A DNA stretch of 64,000 bases from Saturnia japonica (Eukaryota; Arthropoda; Insecta; Lepidoptera; Saturniidae). Positions 11,385 through 23,889 of this stretch are shown piece after piece. Both the position numbers and the translations under genes were made by a program. Location: contig CM065325.1 in NCBI GenBank assembly GCA_033032175.1, forward strand, positions 1,888,930 through 1,952,929, given 5' to 3'. How positions within the stretch are numbered: position 1 is the first letter of the stretch; each line of letters starts with the position of its first letter. The notes under the pieces were generated by a model that was not told the DNA's origin, did no database searches, and saw nothing but the letters and a program-made list of their open reading frames with translations.

Positions 11385-11797
11385 AGTATATGCATTGCCT
11401 CTAACAAAAAACCCTTTTTTTTCTGTCAGTCTGTCTGTAATCTCTGGAACGGTTACACCGATTTTGACGAGACTTCCACTGGTTGGTAGCTGATGTTACA
11501 AAAAAAATTAAGGTTAAGCGAAAATAAAAAAATACTGGTCATGGTGAATGTATTCGACCGCTTAAATGGCTTATTCTGAGTAAACCACAAGAGATATATC
11601 AAATTAATGTACTACATAATTGTAGGCATTAAAAAGACCTACAAAATTTTTGCTAGATTATTTGCTTATCTTTTAATGTACACCTACAATAAGCATTTTT
11701 ATCTTTATAAAAATAGAGCGAGGGAGTAATATTTGCGCGTGTGCTTGATCGATGGCATTCTGTAGTCTACCTGAGCGAAGCCGCGGGCACAGCTAGT
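11385..11797 (-). repeat. ~420-bp dispersed repeat ending 'actagctgtgcccgcg'
   Basis: Read on the minus strand it starts 'actagctgtgcccgcggctt' and ends near a 'cagacagac' run. Matching copies lie at 22190-22640 (minus, equivalent place in unit B) and 56187-56610 (plus, in gene E intron 1). Non-coding; very common type in Lepidoptera. Confidence 0.6.
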
Positions 11798-12043
11798 TGA
11801 ACAATAAATCCAGGATTTTTAAATCACTATTCGCTTAAAAATGTAAGAAGCTATTCATCTTTAAAGAATGAATGAATGAATACTTTATTGTACTGCTGAG
11901 CTTAATGCAATAAAGCATTTTCTCCCAGCTAACCAGCAGTAATGTGGAAAAAATAATATTGTCGGTAGTGCAAACTGCAATAGGAAATTAAATTTAAAAT
12001 TAACCAAAAATTATCAAACACAAAAATACAATATATGTATATA

Positions 12044-12900
12044 CTTCTCATCAAAAAATCGAAACACCCCTGAAGTTTGCTTTGAATGAGTGTTCGGAGT
12101 GCCAGGCGGAATTTAAATAAAAAAGAGGTTTTATATAATACAAAAATACTCCGCTGGCAGTTTAGTTTACACAATTACAAATTGTAATTAAAATTTTCGA
12201 ATTTTCATCGAATAAATGAATGTGAGGCTCAATGTTTATTCCGTCGATTTTTCTGCATTTAATCACACTTTTTTTACAAAAATATCGTTTTTTAAATAGT
12301 TTTTTTTTTGCTAAAAAATATGGATACCTCGCCTACGGAAGCCGCCCAAGTCATGGCGTTGCTGAATTCAGGCCTTAGTCAACGTTTTATGGCCTCACAG
12401 TAACATCTTAGTGCTGTCAATAGAGTGTATAGTCTCTCTGCTGTCAATGGAGGGTATCATCGTTATCGGGAGACTGGTATGTTTACTCGTTGTCCAGGAT
12501 CTGGTAGAGATCGAGTAACGTCTGAACGAGATGACCGGTATATTGTGTCAGTTTCTCTAAGAAATTGTCGATTTAACTCTATTCAACTGCAGCAATGGCT
12601 ACGTGTGATACGAGGATTGACTGTGAGCGATTTTACCATTAGAAGAAAATTGGCAGGGCGTGGCCTGAAACCTCATAAATCAGCCAATGGCTCACAATTG
12701 ACGGTATACTACCCAAGAGCGCGCCTTAACTTTTCACGTAAGCACTTAAATTGGTTATACCTTCAATGGAGTAACGTTCTCATTTCTGAAGAATGTAAGA
12801 TCATGTTGTATGGTAACGACGGAAGAAAGAACGTGTATCGAAAAGAGGGAAAGCATTTTGCACAGCGCTGCAATGAAGAAAGATTCAGTTACGGTCAGTG
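12044..12900 (+). mobile_element. Truncated Tc1-like element at the A/B unit junction
   Basis: The end-like sequence 'cttctcatcaaaaaatcg' at 12048 starts exactly where A/B homology stops. A transposase relic follows from 12319, and the element stops at '…ttcagttacgg', where a second insertion begins. The same truncated 3' part opens the window at 1-200. The element therefore sits at the boundary between duplicated units and may have contributed the repeats used in duplication. Confidence 0.65.
12319..12900 (+). pseudogene. Tc1-like transposase, N-terminal half
   Basis: The frame starts MDTSPTEAAQVMALLNSGLS and continues through an interrupted region to '…RYRETGMFTRCPGSGRDRVTSERDDRYIV', 'RRKLAGRGLKPHKSANG' and '…SNVLISEECKIMLYGNDGRK'. 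This is the usual order of paired helix-turn-helix, GRP-like linker and first catalytic block. The first Asp (normally FSDE) is SEE here. The element is cut off after this block, so the second Asp and the Glu are absent. Confidence 0.75.
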
Positions 12901-13153
12901 GCGTAGCTAGCATAGGTGGCACCCGGGGCGGATTTTATAGGTGTCACTCCAAAACTCAATAGAAACTGTTAAAATAATTAAGGTTTAATCATTTACGTTT
13001 TATTAAAATACGAGTACCTATTACAAATATTTGAATACTATGTGAAACAAATTACTTTGTTAAAAATTAAAATTTCTTCCTTCTAGCTTTGACGGTTACA
13101 GTGGCGTTTCATGGTCGGTTTGGGGAGGCATAAGCGACCGACTCCAAAAATAA
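12896..13153 (+). mobile_element. Short insertion starting 'cagtggcgtagctag'
   Basis: Unit A passes straight from 'cagttacgg' to 'ataattgtacattattg' (190-220), while B has about 255 extra bases between these. The 'cagtggcgtagctag' start resembles ends of short hAT-type non-autonomous elements, and a partial internal echo 'cagtggcgtttcatgg' lies near the right end. No transposase. Nested inside the dead Tc1 relic. Confidence 0.5.
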
Positions 13154-13391
13154 GAATAATTGTACATTATTGTCCTAATAAAATATGTTGAAGACAAATA
13201 GTTCGTAAGAATATCAAACTGAGTTAAAAAAGGTTATTTTAAAGTAAATGAAAGTAAATAAATAAAGTATTTTTTTATTTTTAGTGCATTTTTTCAGAGT
13301 AAATTGTATTTTGGAGACGGTTTTGTTTTTGTGAAAAAAAGTTTATTTCTTCCTTTTTAGTGAGTCTTTATTACTGTAGGTAACTGGTTTA

Positions 13392-13715
13392 TTGAAAACG
13401 AATGTGGGTAGGTCTTCTAAACGCCCTGCATATAATGGCAGCAAAATATCAGATAATGTAATTCCTAAAGACGTCAATAAAACTGGTGTTTTTCTATCAT
13501 TGATAAAAATGGGCGTAAAATCCCGAGTAATGTTAAGATTTCCGACCCTGAAGAACCCACGGAGCTATGGGCATAATAAAAAGAATATTGGCCGGTCTTA
13601 ACAAGAGGTACCACTGGAGGGTGAGAAGCTACCGGAAGCCGTGTACATAAAATTTGATGACGAAACAATTGGTCTCAGGTTAAAAGATAGTAACTGGTGC
13701 ATCAAAGCTTGGAGG
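13392..13715 (+). pseudogene. PIF1-like helicase relic, unit B copy
   Basis: Near-identical to 439-760, with the same 'KSRVMLR' and 'LPEAVY-x-KFDD' traces. Same reservations about the family call. Confidence 0.45.
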
Positions 13716-13959
13716 GCTTAATGTTGTCAGACTTGGAGGCCAACAAATTTACACATCGACCACACGACGATAGATAGTTAACGGAAGTAACGGGGCTATA
13801 AAATCTGTCTTCTGATAATCAAAGGCACACACAATACACGACTCGAATTATACGAATATTATCATTAAAATCTCTTGTAGGTAGAGTGCATTTCATGACA
13901 ATTCCATGAAACCCAAACACGACAAGATTAAATTGTTTTATTACGGAGTTCCAGTGCAT

Positions 13960-14575
13960 TTTTATATAACAAAGGTGGCAAACAAGCATACAGACCGCCT
14001 GATGGTAAGCGGATACCGTACCCTATGGATGGATTTACCATCACTAGCGCGATGTTAACCTTGAACCCGCTACCCCAAAGAGCTCTGGAAACCCACCCTA
14101 CTGAGCGCAGGAACACAACACTAGACTATTTAGCTGCGATCTTCTGTACGGTATTCCACTAGTCGGACTGTCCCAAGTAGAGACAAATCTCCAAAGAAAT
14201 TTCCCTGCGCGCCCTACCTCTATCTAACTTTTTTTTATACCAAGATTGTGGCAAACAAGCATGTGGTCCGCCTGATGGTAAACGGTCATAGCAGCCTATG
14301 AATGCTTACACACATGTATTACATGCGAAAGAGCTCCATACTCTAGTCGCCTGGGAAAACATCAGCACTAGGGAGCTTATTCCACAAAAGTAGCGTTCGC
14401 GTAAGAATATTCCTCTGAAACCGGACTGTCCGCGACCACTTAGGTTCCAAAGTGTGGGGATGAACTCCCTACCCATGATGAGTGATGCGTTGGTGGAAAG
14501 TGGAAAGTAGCCGCTGGTGCCATACCGAACAGTTCCTTGGAGCATAACTCATTACACAAACGGTAAAACGTGCAA
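13960..14575 (+). repeat. Two SINE-like repeats, unit B copies
   Basis: Equivalent to 890-1190 and 1192-1560. The second has small changes and is followed by an extra stretch at 14620-14670 not seen in A. Confidence 0.55.
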
Positions 14576-14739
14576 AAGGAGGCAAGGGAGGAACGTTCCA
14601 CATTCGTGCTATTTGTTGTTAAGAGTTCCGTTGTGTCTTTGCAGTTCAATTTGGTACAGAACGTCCTTAGCTAGATACACCTAGTCTTGGATATTGGATA
14701 AATTACCAATATATCAATCACTATACGTTTCTCATTCGA

Positions 14740-14945
14740 TTTTGAAGAGTTTTCAGGTGTATCTTCGAATTCCAAGGTTCAATGCCAATGAAATGAAAAT
14801 GGTATCCACCTGAATATTATCTCTTTACAACAAAAATATAATATATTAAATCGGTTTATAAATGTCGGAGTTATGTGGTAACAAACATTAAAAAAAAACA
14901 ACCGAATTGATAACCTCCTCGTTTTATTGAAGTCGGTAAAAATAG
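14740..14945 (+). repeat. 'gaagtcggt' repeat, unit B copy
   Basis: Equivalent of 1690-1945. From here to 15828 the sequence is AT-rich, aligned to 1946-2799, and holds no gene. Confidence 0.5.
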
Positions 14946-15828
14946 CAAAAGTGCGTGGATAATAATTGCGAGCACTATGACTTATTAAATTTATACTTTA
15001 ATTTTGTTTTTATTTTTGATCTTTTCTATATACAACGGGAATATCATATTTAAACCCCTAATATCTGGGCGACCGAGCTGCGCTGGTTCTCATACAAAAT
15101 AAAAACACCTATCTAGGTAAATTTGGAATGTAAATTTTATCTAAATAAAAGGTTTTATCCAAACGATTAGTGCCGTTGCCGATAAATTAATTACATTATA
15201 CTAGCTATACTATACTATAGCTATATTATAACTATACTACTATTTATACTAGTAGTATTTTAGCGGCTTCGCACACGTTGGTTACGAAGGAATTATTTAC
15301 ATTCCCTAATTTTGTTTTTATCATAATATTGACAATTTATTTAGGCTATTTAGGCTAATTGAGAAAAATGACATACTATACTGCCTGTGTAATTTATCAA
15401 AAATTTTACAGTGTTTTTTAAGAAACCTAAATTTATTGTTGACGATTCTTACAGCCATTGAATTATGAAATGACGTATGCTTCCCGTCTACAAAATTTTA
15501 TAAAAATCGGTCAAACCGTTTTTCAGTTCAATTCAGACATACAAATATAGACATTGGACAAAAAATATTAATGAGATTTTCGTAATACAAAATCAAAAAA
15601 ATATAGGTACGGACAGAACCACAGATTTATTATTATAGAGTCCTTTGCCTATTGTCAATTGGAGAAAGGATTTGTCAAAGGTTCGTCGATAATATTTTTA
15701 TAAACCGTAAAATAATGCACAAAATTTATTTAAATTGAGTAATAAAAAAATGAGAGACGAAAATCATTACTACGTAATAAATGCGTGTTGAAACGTATCA
15801 CACCGTTAGTTATTTATATTCCTATAAT

Positions 15829-16425
15829 ATGAACTGAAAGCCTTCAATCTATAGAAAAAAGAAAAAAACTGAAGCGTAGCGGAGACCAATCAATGCTTAT
15901 GCCTTAAAATAAGATTGGCTGTTTTGTTTTCTATCAATTTCGATTCTCCCGCTTGTCCACTAGATTTAATAATAGAAGCAGGAACCCAAACGAAAAGATC
16001 TCGTATTCTGATATTTCTATAACTGTTATTGTATTAAAGCACAGCTAATATTGCACAACTGACAAAAAATGAAATACTGCTTATATTTTGGGACACCCGA
16101 TAGACAGTATTAAAGTCGCGGATAAAGAAAGAAAGGCCTTGCTAACAATATTAACGAGTCCCAAATTTACAATACCTCCAATATTCTGTAATTATAAAAA
16201 ATGTTATAATTTGGAAAATGAAAATAACCATGATAATATCTTGAAACGTTAATTGTGCATTAATAAATACAAATACCCAATTACGAATAAAATGTCCTTT
16301 ATCGTTAGGACAAAGATACATTCAATTAATTTTAAATTTGAAATTTATATCTCGCGATAATTGGAGACTTATAAAAGGGGCCAGTTGTTCTCATAATCCA
16401 CAGCAAAATTTAATTCATTGGAAAA
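15829..16425 (+). promoter_or_regulatory. Upstream region of gene B, with TATA box at 16370-16377
   Basis: Same order of conserved blocks as upstream of A, without the poly-T insertion. TATAAAAG lies 56 bp before the ATG. Confidence 0.6.
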
Positions 16426-19400
16426 ATGTATACCCGTCTATCAGTTTTGATTGTACTCTTGCAGTGCCTATTAGAAAATATAACATGTGAAGAGCTACTT
16501 GGCAAGGTAAGTTATTTATATAATTGTTCAAATACATATAAAAGAAAAAAGTCATGTTTTAAATTAAAAATTACAGAAAGAGCCTCAACTTAGTGGACTT
16601 TTCGCTCCCGTATTCACGCCAATCAACGAGTTGGGATCTCTAAATTTATCGATCATTCCTGAATATGCTAAGCACATTAAAAAATCTGGTCTTGCTGGAG
16701 TTGTTGGTAAGTAATGTGCTGGTAAGTCCTTTCTTCTTCAATAATATTTGCTTTCTCTTGAAGAATATTACTATCTACTGTCATTATCGAGTAGAGAATG
16801 GTTTCTTTGTATTAATCACTCTAAAACCGTCAATCGACTTCTTCATGGCAATCCGAAAACACTTCATTTGACTTCATTAAATATTACGATTGAATAGAAT
16901 TGAATTTAATAGAACGAAATGAAAACTTCTAATGAGAGTTTATAGTGGGATCTTAAGCTGCCGTGTTGTGGTTTTTAAATTCAAGGTTCTTTGACCATAT
17001 ATTATGTAATAGTGGTGACATTTTGCGTTATGTACTTTGGTTATTGTGCATACGTAAAATGGATTATAAATATGAACTGGAAGCATATTTTGAGATGTTA
17101 CAAAAACTCCCTAGATAGTTCTAAAAAGGGAGCCACCATCTTGTTGAAACTACTTTGAATATTAGAAAATACTATGAAGGCATAGGCACTGGCAAGGGCC
17201 TTTACAACGCCAAATCAAGAAAAAGAACAAGAAACTTCTAATTTCAAATTGCCAAAAAAAATCGTAAGCCTCTTAGATGTCTCGTAACGTGATTGTGTGA
17301 GGTAATGAAGATATCACAGCCAATTATTATTATGCGTAGAAAAGAATAACAGGTATTTTTCCAAGTCCTTTAAAATAAGGTTTACAAATGCGTAATTATA
17401 ATAAGATGTAATATTGGCACATAAGCTCGTTATATAGTTTTATAAAGTACAAAAATTTCACAGAACATTATACATTCAAGTCAATAGTTGATTAGTGTTA
17501 TAATGGTAATGGTTATTTTACAGTGGCCGGAATCGGAGGGGAGGTTTATAACCTCGGCATCAGCGAGAAGAAGAAGTTAATTGACGCTTGGGTGTCAGCA
17601 GGCAAGCCGCTGGGTATTAAAATCATAGCGCAAATTGGAGGAATACCTATACCTGATATATTAGAACTGGTAAAAGCAATAATAATAACAGAATAAAAGC
17701 ATAAGTAGTAACATAAGGTAATTTCATCCGCAAATAATTATCCGTACATAATATATATTGCTGAACAAATGAAGAAATGACGTATGCGGCTTAATCAGGT
17801 ACACATCATGCAAAGATCCATCCCGGAAAATATACTAAAAACGAAAAACAAGTTTCAGTGACTTTCCTCATTGCATTACATTTCAAAATAAGTCCGTGAA
17901 TATCGTTGTTGTATATGGAAGACGATTTATAGCCCTTTTCATCTATTTTGATGACATTTAACATAATATCTACCTCGCCTATTCTTTAGTCGAATTACAC
18001 AAGTTCGAGCAGTATCGTGAATGTGTCAAAGTTTATATATTATGACGTCTAAATTTCTCTACCCTGCAGAAGATCCAAGCTAAATAACCTTGTGCTGGTT
18101 CCTAGAGCGAGTAGACTTTGGAGCTTCTTGGGCTAGTGGGGTTAAAAGGCGACAACGCGCTAGTTATACATATAGTATTACAAGTGTCTATAGGCCACGG
18201 TATCCCCTTACTATCACGCGGGCCGTATGTGTATATATTACAATACATACAAGTCGTTGAGCGCAATTCAATATCTTATAATACAAAATTGATTACTCTT
18301 CAAACTGTTTTCCGCAAACTGTAAAGACCATAATATCTTTCTCAGGCAAAGCACGCAGTTGCCGCAAAAGTGGACGGAGTTTCGCTTCTTCCATCGCCAT
18401 GCCTCCAGCAGGTTTCACCAGAGCAGTTCTCGAAATCACTAGAGAATCTAGCAAAGGTTACAAAGGCTTTACCAATTATCTACAATAACGAAGGCTGCGG
18501 TGCTGTTAAAAACGGTAATATAAAGCTAAAATAAATCATAGTGATGATAGAGAAGATGTTGAAATATCTTTTTTTAAATAATAAATTAATAATAATTTTT
18601 TTTTTAATCCAATCTACGAAAAACATTCTGTTATTATTATTCAACATTATGTTTCAGAGAAAAAAACGGAGCACAGTTTTTTAATTCGTTGTAGGGTTTT
18701 TTTTTTTTTTTTTATAAGTTTAGCGTTTTAGCCACAATCTCATATATTGTTAAATTACGATGTGGCCTAAGATGGTAACATACTAAACCTAGTGGAAGGA
18801 CAGGCTCTCAAGTGCACCCTGCCGGAGCACAGTATTTGGCGACAGCTTTTCAACTTGAGGGTGGTAGCTTGCCAAGCGGGCATTGGAAAAAGCCCTACCA
18901 ACTTTCTATGTTTTTATCACGATGCTTTCTGCCACCGAAAGCTCAAGCTCATTGCAGGCATTTGAACTCACGTCAATTGACGCTATATCCGTATACGTTA
19001 CGACCAAACTATCACTAATTCAGTCATAATCAGGCATCAGTCGAGCCGCTTCAGCTGCGCAGGAACATCACCTTTCTGAGCGTGTTATATCGTCTGTATC
19101 ATGGTGAGTTTTCTGAAGAGCTGTTCAATCTAATACCTCCTCTTCCTTCCACAAAAGAACCAGACGCACTGGGTTTCGGAGTCACAGTTTTACGGTAAAC
19201 TCCATGTTGGCACGAACTAAAAAGCTCTATGACTTATCTTCGTTGTACCGTGAAGCTGTGGAACCTTTTCCCGATTAATGTGTTTTCTCCTTCTTACGAA
19301 TTCGAGTACTTTTGCGTAGCGTGAATAAATATGTATGCAGGCTGGCATGACGGCGGCGACCGCTGAAGAATTTAGATTTGTGGGTGGTCATCGTTGTATT

Positions 19401-21646
19401 TGGACGATGCTGTGCTTTTAAAAGCTATTAAACACGGCAATCGATAAAGTTTTGGCGATAATATCGCTCATATATCAAAATAATATTAGGTATATTTTAT
19501 ATGTATATTTTAGAATATATAGCAGAATACTTCAAAAAGGCTTCGGAGAAAAATCCACAATTCAAAGGAATTAAGATAAGCATAAGAGGTGCTGTGCTTA
19601 TAACGGCTACAACAGAAATAAGAAAGGACCAAGAATTATTTATCTTTGATGATGTAAGTTATTCCTTTGTTACATACTCTCATTAATTACAATACATCGA
19701 GAGAGGGATGCGTAGATTGTTTTGGGCATGCAAAGATGATGTATAAAATAGACGAATTAAAAATGACTTGACAGATTTATAAGACGAGTGGGAATTGGAA
19801 AGTTGGGAGAGGAAGCTAGACGAACGTTTCACGGTCAAATCGGAGACGTTGTGGAGAAAGTCAAGTCAAAATTACACTAAACCGACAAGCATTCATGAAA
19901 AGATAGATGAATGTTCAAGAAGCGAAAGATGTATGCCAGATATCGAGTGGAAGGGCATGTTCTCTACCTACCTCGTTTGGGAAAGAAGCGTAGTTTATGT
20001 ATATATGTACATATGTAATAACAATAAAAAATTGAATAAGAAATAACCCGACTGCAACACAAACACTTGACTAAAAAAATATTGTTATATTTTAATGTAA
20101 AACATTTAATGCGGTGGGTCAGACCGGTTGGTGGACCCAATGTTAGCGGATGTTGGCGTGAAGACGAGTAAGCGATGGGGAACGCAGTTAATTTTTATAA
20201 TAGACAGACTGGATCATTTCAAAGTTTCATGTTAAAACATGGATAGATTAAAAGCGGTTGGTTGTGATCGTGAACCATACACATAGTAAGAAAATAAATA
20301 TCTTCACAGACACATTCTTTTGATTTGTCATATTTCGGGATCACCCGGTGTGTATCCAGCAATCAAGTGGAGTGGTAGGGGTCACGGCAACATACACATA
20401 GTAATAAAATTAACATCTTAACAGTAACTTTCTTTCAGGAGTGAAATTTATAAAAGTGTTAACAAAAGCGTACAAACATGTACAGGTAAAGTCAGTCAGT
20501 CAACTAATCACCTCTTTGCCTATTGCATATTCAAAGACAATCGTACTTAAGGAGTACTGCTGGACGTCTCGTGACAGCCAACTTTTTTTTGCTTTTAATT
20601 TGATTTCCAGACGTCGTACGTAAATATTATATAGCCTATATTACTCTCACAGTTAAGACGAATCTTGTATGCTAAAATCCATCAAGCCGTTAAGGCTACA
20701 GAATGTGCCAAATAAATAGACATGCATACACTATTAAAACGTAGTCCTCCTTTTTCGTAGTCAAGTAAAAATAAAAATCGTCGAATCAGTGAAACCTGAA
20801 GGATACCGGTATACTTCCTTTTCTTATTTAATGGCAACGAGTGTTTATAAATAACTGTGCCAATAATTTCTAATCTTTAGAGTTCAAAGAACGCTTTACC
20901 AAAATGGTGGCTCTGTTATTGAAACTGTTTAGGGAATTTCTATGGCAACTTGAAAATCATGCCTCTAGTTCTGTTATTGTTAATTCACAATAATCAAACT
21001 ATATCATGCAAAACGCCAGCAATATTTACTTAATTTATGGCCAAATACTGTGAGGCTATAAATTCAAAGAAACCCCATAATATGACAAATCATGATATCA
21101 CCAAAACTTTCACTGAATGATTATTTCTTAATACAAAAAGAAAACTATAATAAAGTCACTTAAAGAAATATATAATGATCAAGCCTTGTTTAATAATTGA
21201 ATTCAATTTTAAATATTACACAGGAAGCAATTGCATCAGGAATACTATTAGGATACGACTCTTTCATAGCACCCGCTGTGAGCCTCTTCCCGGAGCTTGT
21301 AAAAAAGATAATAGCATCGGTTAAATCAGCAGACCTCCACGCAGCTAGGAAGTACCAAGAGAAGCTTACTAAGCTGATTGTATTTATTAAATCACAAGGT
21401 AATTTAATTTTAATCAAAATTACATAACATTTTTATATAGGAGATAAAGAAGTAAAAAGAAAGAAATTTACAACAAACCTTCTTTTTGCAGGAACTGATT
21501 GTGTAACACCATTTAAGGTATCTTTCCAAATTATAACCGGCATCAAGGTTGGCCCAACAAGGTTTCCGTTGAAACCTGTACCCCAGAAAGGTATTACAGC
21601 AATTAAATCCATATTAAGAGAAGAGGGTATTAAAATTGCCAAATAA
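16426..21646 (+). CDS. Gene B: secreted N-acetylneuraminate lyase-like protein, intact, seven exons
   Basis: Exons: 16426-16506, 16577-16706, 17524-17669, 18346-18514, 19514-19653, 21224-21398, 21492-21646. Reading frame and GT-AG sites are intact; 331 residues. The signal peptide is MYTRLSVLIVLLQCLLENITC. The GTTGE loop reads GIGGE, so the Glu is kept but both Thr are lost. The catalytic-tyrosine region is YNNEG (Tyr and Pro lost), while the Schiff-base lysine is retained (FKGIK). Closest to gene A in exons 1, 2, 4, 5 and 6, but exon 3 and its flanks match gene C almost exactly. An AATAAA follows at 21705. I infer a secreted protein that has departed from sialate-lyase chemistry; the ligand or substrate cannot be read from sequence. 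Confidence 0.85.
18060..18220 (-). repeat. SINE-like repeat in gene B intron 3, with empty transposon site at its edge
   Basis: Equivalent of 5319-5485. Its right edge at about 18225-18240 is the unoccupied target of the long-TIR element found in gene A. Confidence 0.6.
18740..19430 (+). repeat. SINE-like repeat plus LINE relic in gene B intron 4
   Basis: 18740-18985 equals 8600-8870; 19025-19430 equals the LINE C-terminal relic at 8880-9300 ('…VLYRLYHGEFSEELFNL…'). Confidence 0.55.
20090..20755 (+). other. Intron 5 segment kept in B and C, lost from A
   Basis: A jumps from 'ctaaaaaaatatt' (about 9950) to 'aagtaaaaataaaaatc' (about 9972). B has about 665 bp between these points, and C has a diverged version at about 32165-32640. 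It includes 20439-20485, which looks like a 47-nt exon (preceded by 'ctttctttcag', followed by 'gtaaag') reading VKFIKVLTKAYKHVQ; the C version has one extra base. No homology recognised. Confidence 0.5.
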
Positions 21647-22189
21647 GTAAATCTATGAATCAAGATCTCAGGCGATAGAGACCTAATATTATTATGTTTA
21701 AAGCAATAAACTTTGTCTCTCTCTATGTTTTTATTTCTATTTTATTGGCTACTTAATCTATACTATAATATTATATAGCTTAATGATTGTTTATTTGTTT
21801 AAATGCACTAATAGTGGTTGTTTATTTTTTTTAAAACTTGGAACGACCAATGAGATTAAAAAAAAAAATTGCGTTTATAAGCTTATTTTTAGAAATAATT
21901 TCACGCTACGAGTCTATGGAGCGGAAAAGTAACCATGAACTTCGAAGAATACGGCAAGTAGTAAATTGCAAAAAGAATTTTTGAAATCTGACTTGTATTT
22001 CTGTTTTCTCAGATCCTCATTCAATTTTAGAAGAATTATATTTGAAAGTAGTTATAGACGTTCGAAAATATGTGAGAATATTCGCGTCCATCATAAATAT
22101 ACAATTAATTAAATAGACGTGTATATTTTTAATGTCAAAATAATTGCCTTTTACTTAATGCATATTAAATTATAGGCGATAACTATAAC

Positions 22190-22640
22190 AAAACCCAATT
22201 TTAAAATTGTCTGTCAGTCTGCCTGTTTGTTCCGCGTAATCTCGGAAACGGTTAGAACGATTTTGACGTTACTTTTACTGGTAAATAGCTGATGTTATAA
22301 GAAGTATCCTAGGCTTCTTTTATTTTGGAAAAATAATTAGGGTTCGACGAAATTAAAAAGTAAATGGTCATGGTGAGTCAAATCGGGCGCTTAAATAGCT
22401 TATGCTGAGTGAACCATAAGACATATATTAAATTAATTTATTATATAATTGTAGACATTAAAAATACCTACCAAAAACTTAGCAAGAGTATATGTCTATC
22501 TTCTAAAGGAACACCGAAAATAATCATTTTTGTCTTTTATATAACCGGGAGCGGAGGAGCAAGATTCGCGCGTGTGCCTGATCGATGGCATTCTGTAGTC
22601 CACGTGAGCGAAACCACGGATAACAGCGAGTTGATCGATA
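22190..22640 (-). repeat. ~420-bp 'ctgtgcccgcg'-type repeat, unit B copy
   Basis: Equivalent of 11385-11797. In this copy the diagnostic end is mutated. Confidence 0.5.
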
Positions 22641-22880
22641 AATCCAGTATTTTTAAATCACTATTCAATTAACAAATGTGAGCATCTATTAATGTTTAAA
22701 AAATGAGCGAATGAATACTTTATTGGTCTTTTAGTTTGTATTCTGGCGAGCTTATTACTATAAGCCTTTTTTTCCGTTAACTTGCGGTAATGTGGAAAAA
22801 TTATTATTGTCGGTAGTCCAATAGGAAATTAAATTTAAAATAAAACAAAAATAATTTAACAATTAAATATAATATGTATA

Positions 22881-23889
22881 TATATATATAATGAATCATT
22901 AATTAAACCATAAATCGGTTTATGAATATAACAAATCATCCGTGATAGATGTACATATGAACGGGTAGTTACCCGTTGAAAATTCACATTTTTTAAATCC
23001 TAGTATTATGATTTTGCATATTTAATAAACAAAACTTTAAATATTCAGAAAACCATTCACAATCTACCGACAGTTTACAATCTTACTATATTCTTTATAG
23101 TCTAACGGTCGGTACAATTATCCGGTGGCAGATACATACATATACAAAATAGTATAAAAACAAATCGTGTACTCATGATTACTCTCTGTAAGTGGAGCAA
23201 TGACCAGCCTGAACGTAGCTTTCTGCCAGTGAAAAATTGTTTAAAATCGGATAAGTAGTTCCAAGGATTGTCTCCTATGAACACACACAAACATTACCTC
23301 ATAGGCGGCGTTCTAAATGGCCATCGCTCATGCCAACAAACGATGATCGCATCGCAATGTTCATAAAATGTTGATCTGATCGCGCGAACATCACTGTTTA
23401 TGTTTGTATTTAACAATATGTTTATTGTTAACAATCTCACCTAATTGTGTCACGATGTGGCCCAATATGGCGACATGCTAAGCCTAGTGGAGGGACTCAG
23501 TCTGAAGTGCATCTGCCGAAAGTGTATCCTATGTATGTGTACCTATATGTGCTTGGCGATAGATTTTTAACTTAATAATTTTCAACTTAACGGTAAAACG
23601 ATACTGCTTCGTTTACGTCAAATTGAAAAAATTAAAAAAAACTAAGAAAATGGGTACAGCATTAACTCACTGAACAACAATAACTAAATCGCGTCGATGC
23701 TTGCTTTAACTTGTTGAATAGGCACACAAATGACGGGATTCTGAATCATATTATCACTTTTTATGAAAAGTGGAGCCTGTATGATAATTGAAAAGATAAG
23801 AGTAGTGAAGTAGATGGAAAAACAATGTCAGCAGTGAAGAAACAACTGTAAATTCAGACGAATTTACTGATTGTGAAGATTTCGTGGGC
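22881..23889. other. Intergenic stretch with one SINE-like relic
   Basis: No gene seen. 23441-23580 carries the 'gtggcc…cctagtggaggga' SINE-like family (compare 8600). The rest is AT-rich and unassigned, apart from a GC-richer patch at 23300-23395. Confidence 0.5.

Larger units (their letters stand above)
1..12043 (+). repeat. Segmental duplication unit A
   Basis: This whole block has a second copy at about 12684-22880. The match runs from the dead Tc1 fragment at the left edge, through the helicase relic, the SINE-like repeats, the promoter and all seven exons of the NAL-like gene, to the repeat that ends near 12043. Differences are scattered substitutions plus a few clear indels: a 248-bp insertion at 2800 and the 2.7-kb transposon at 5486 are present only here, and a segment of intron 5 is missing here but present in units B and C. 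The left end of the unit lies outside the window. Confidence 0.85.
12684..22880 (+). repeat. Segmental duplication unit B
   Basis: Matches 1-12043 end to end. It carries its own insertion at 12896-13153 and retains a stretch of intron 5 (about 20090-20755) that A lacks. Homology to A ends near the run of TA dinucleotides at 22877-22890. Confidence 0.85.

Noticed and set aside
21197..21663. Open frames on both strands around exons 6 and 7 of gene B (and equivalents in A and D)
   Set aside because: The plus frames are exon 6 read through flanking intron, and the minus frames are antisense shadows of exons.
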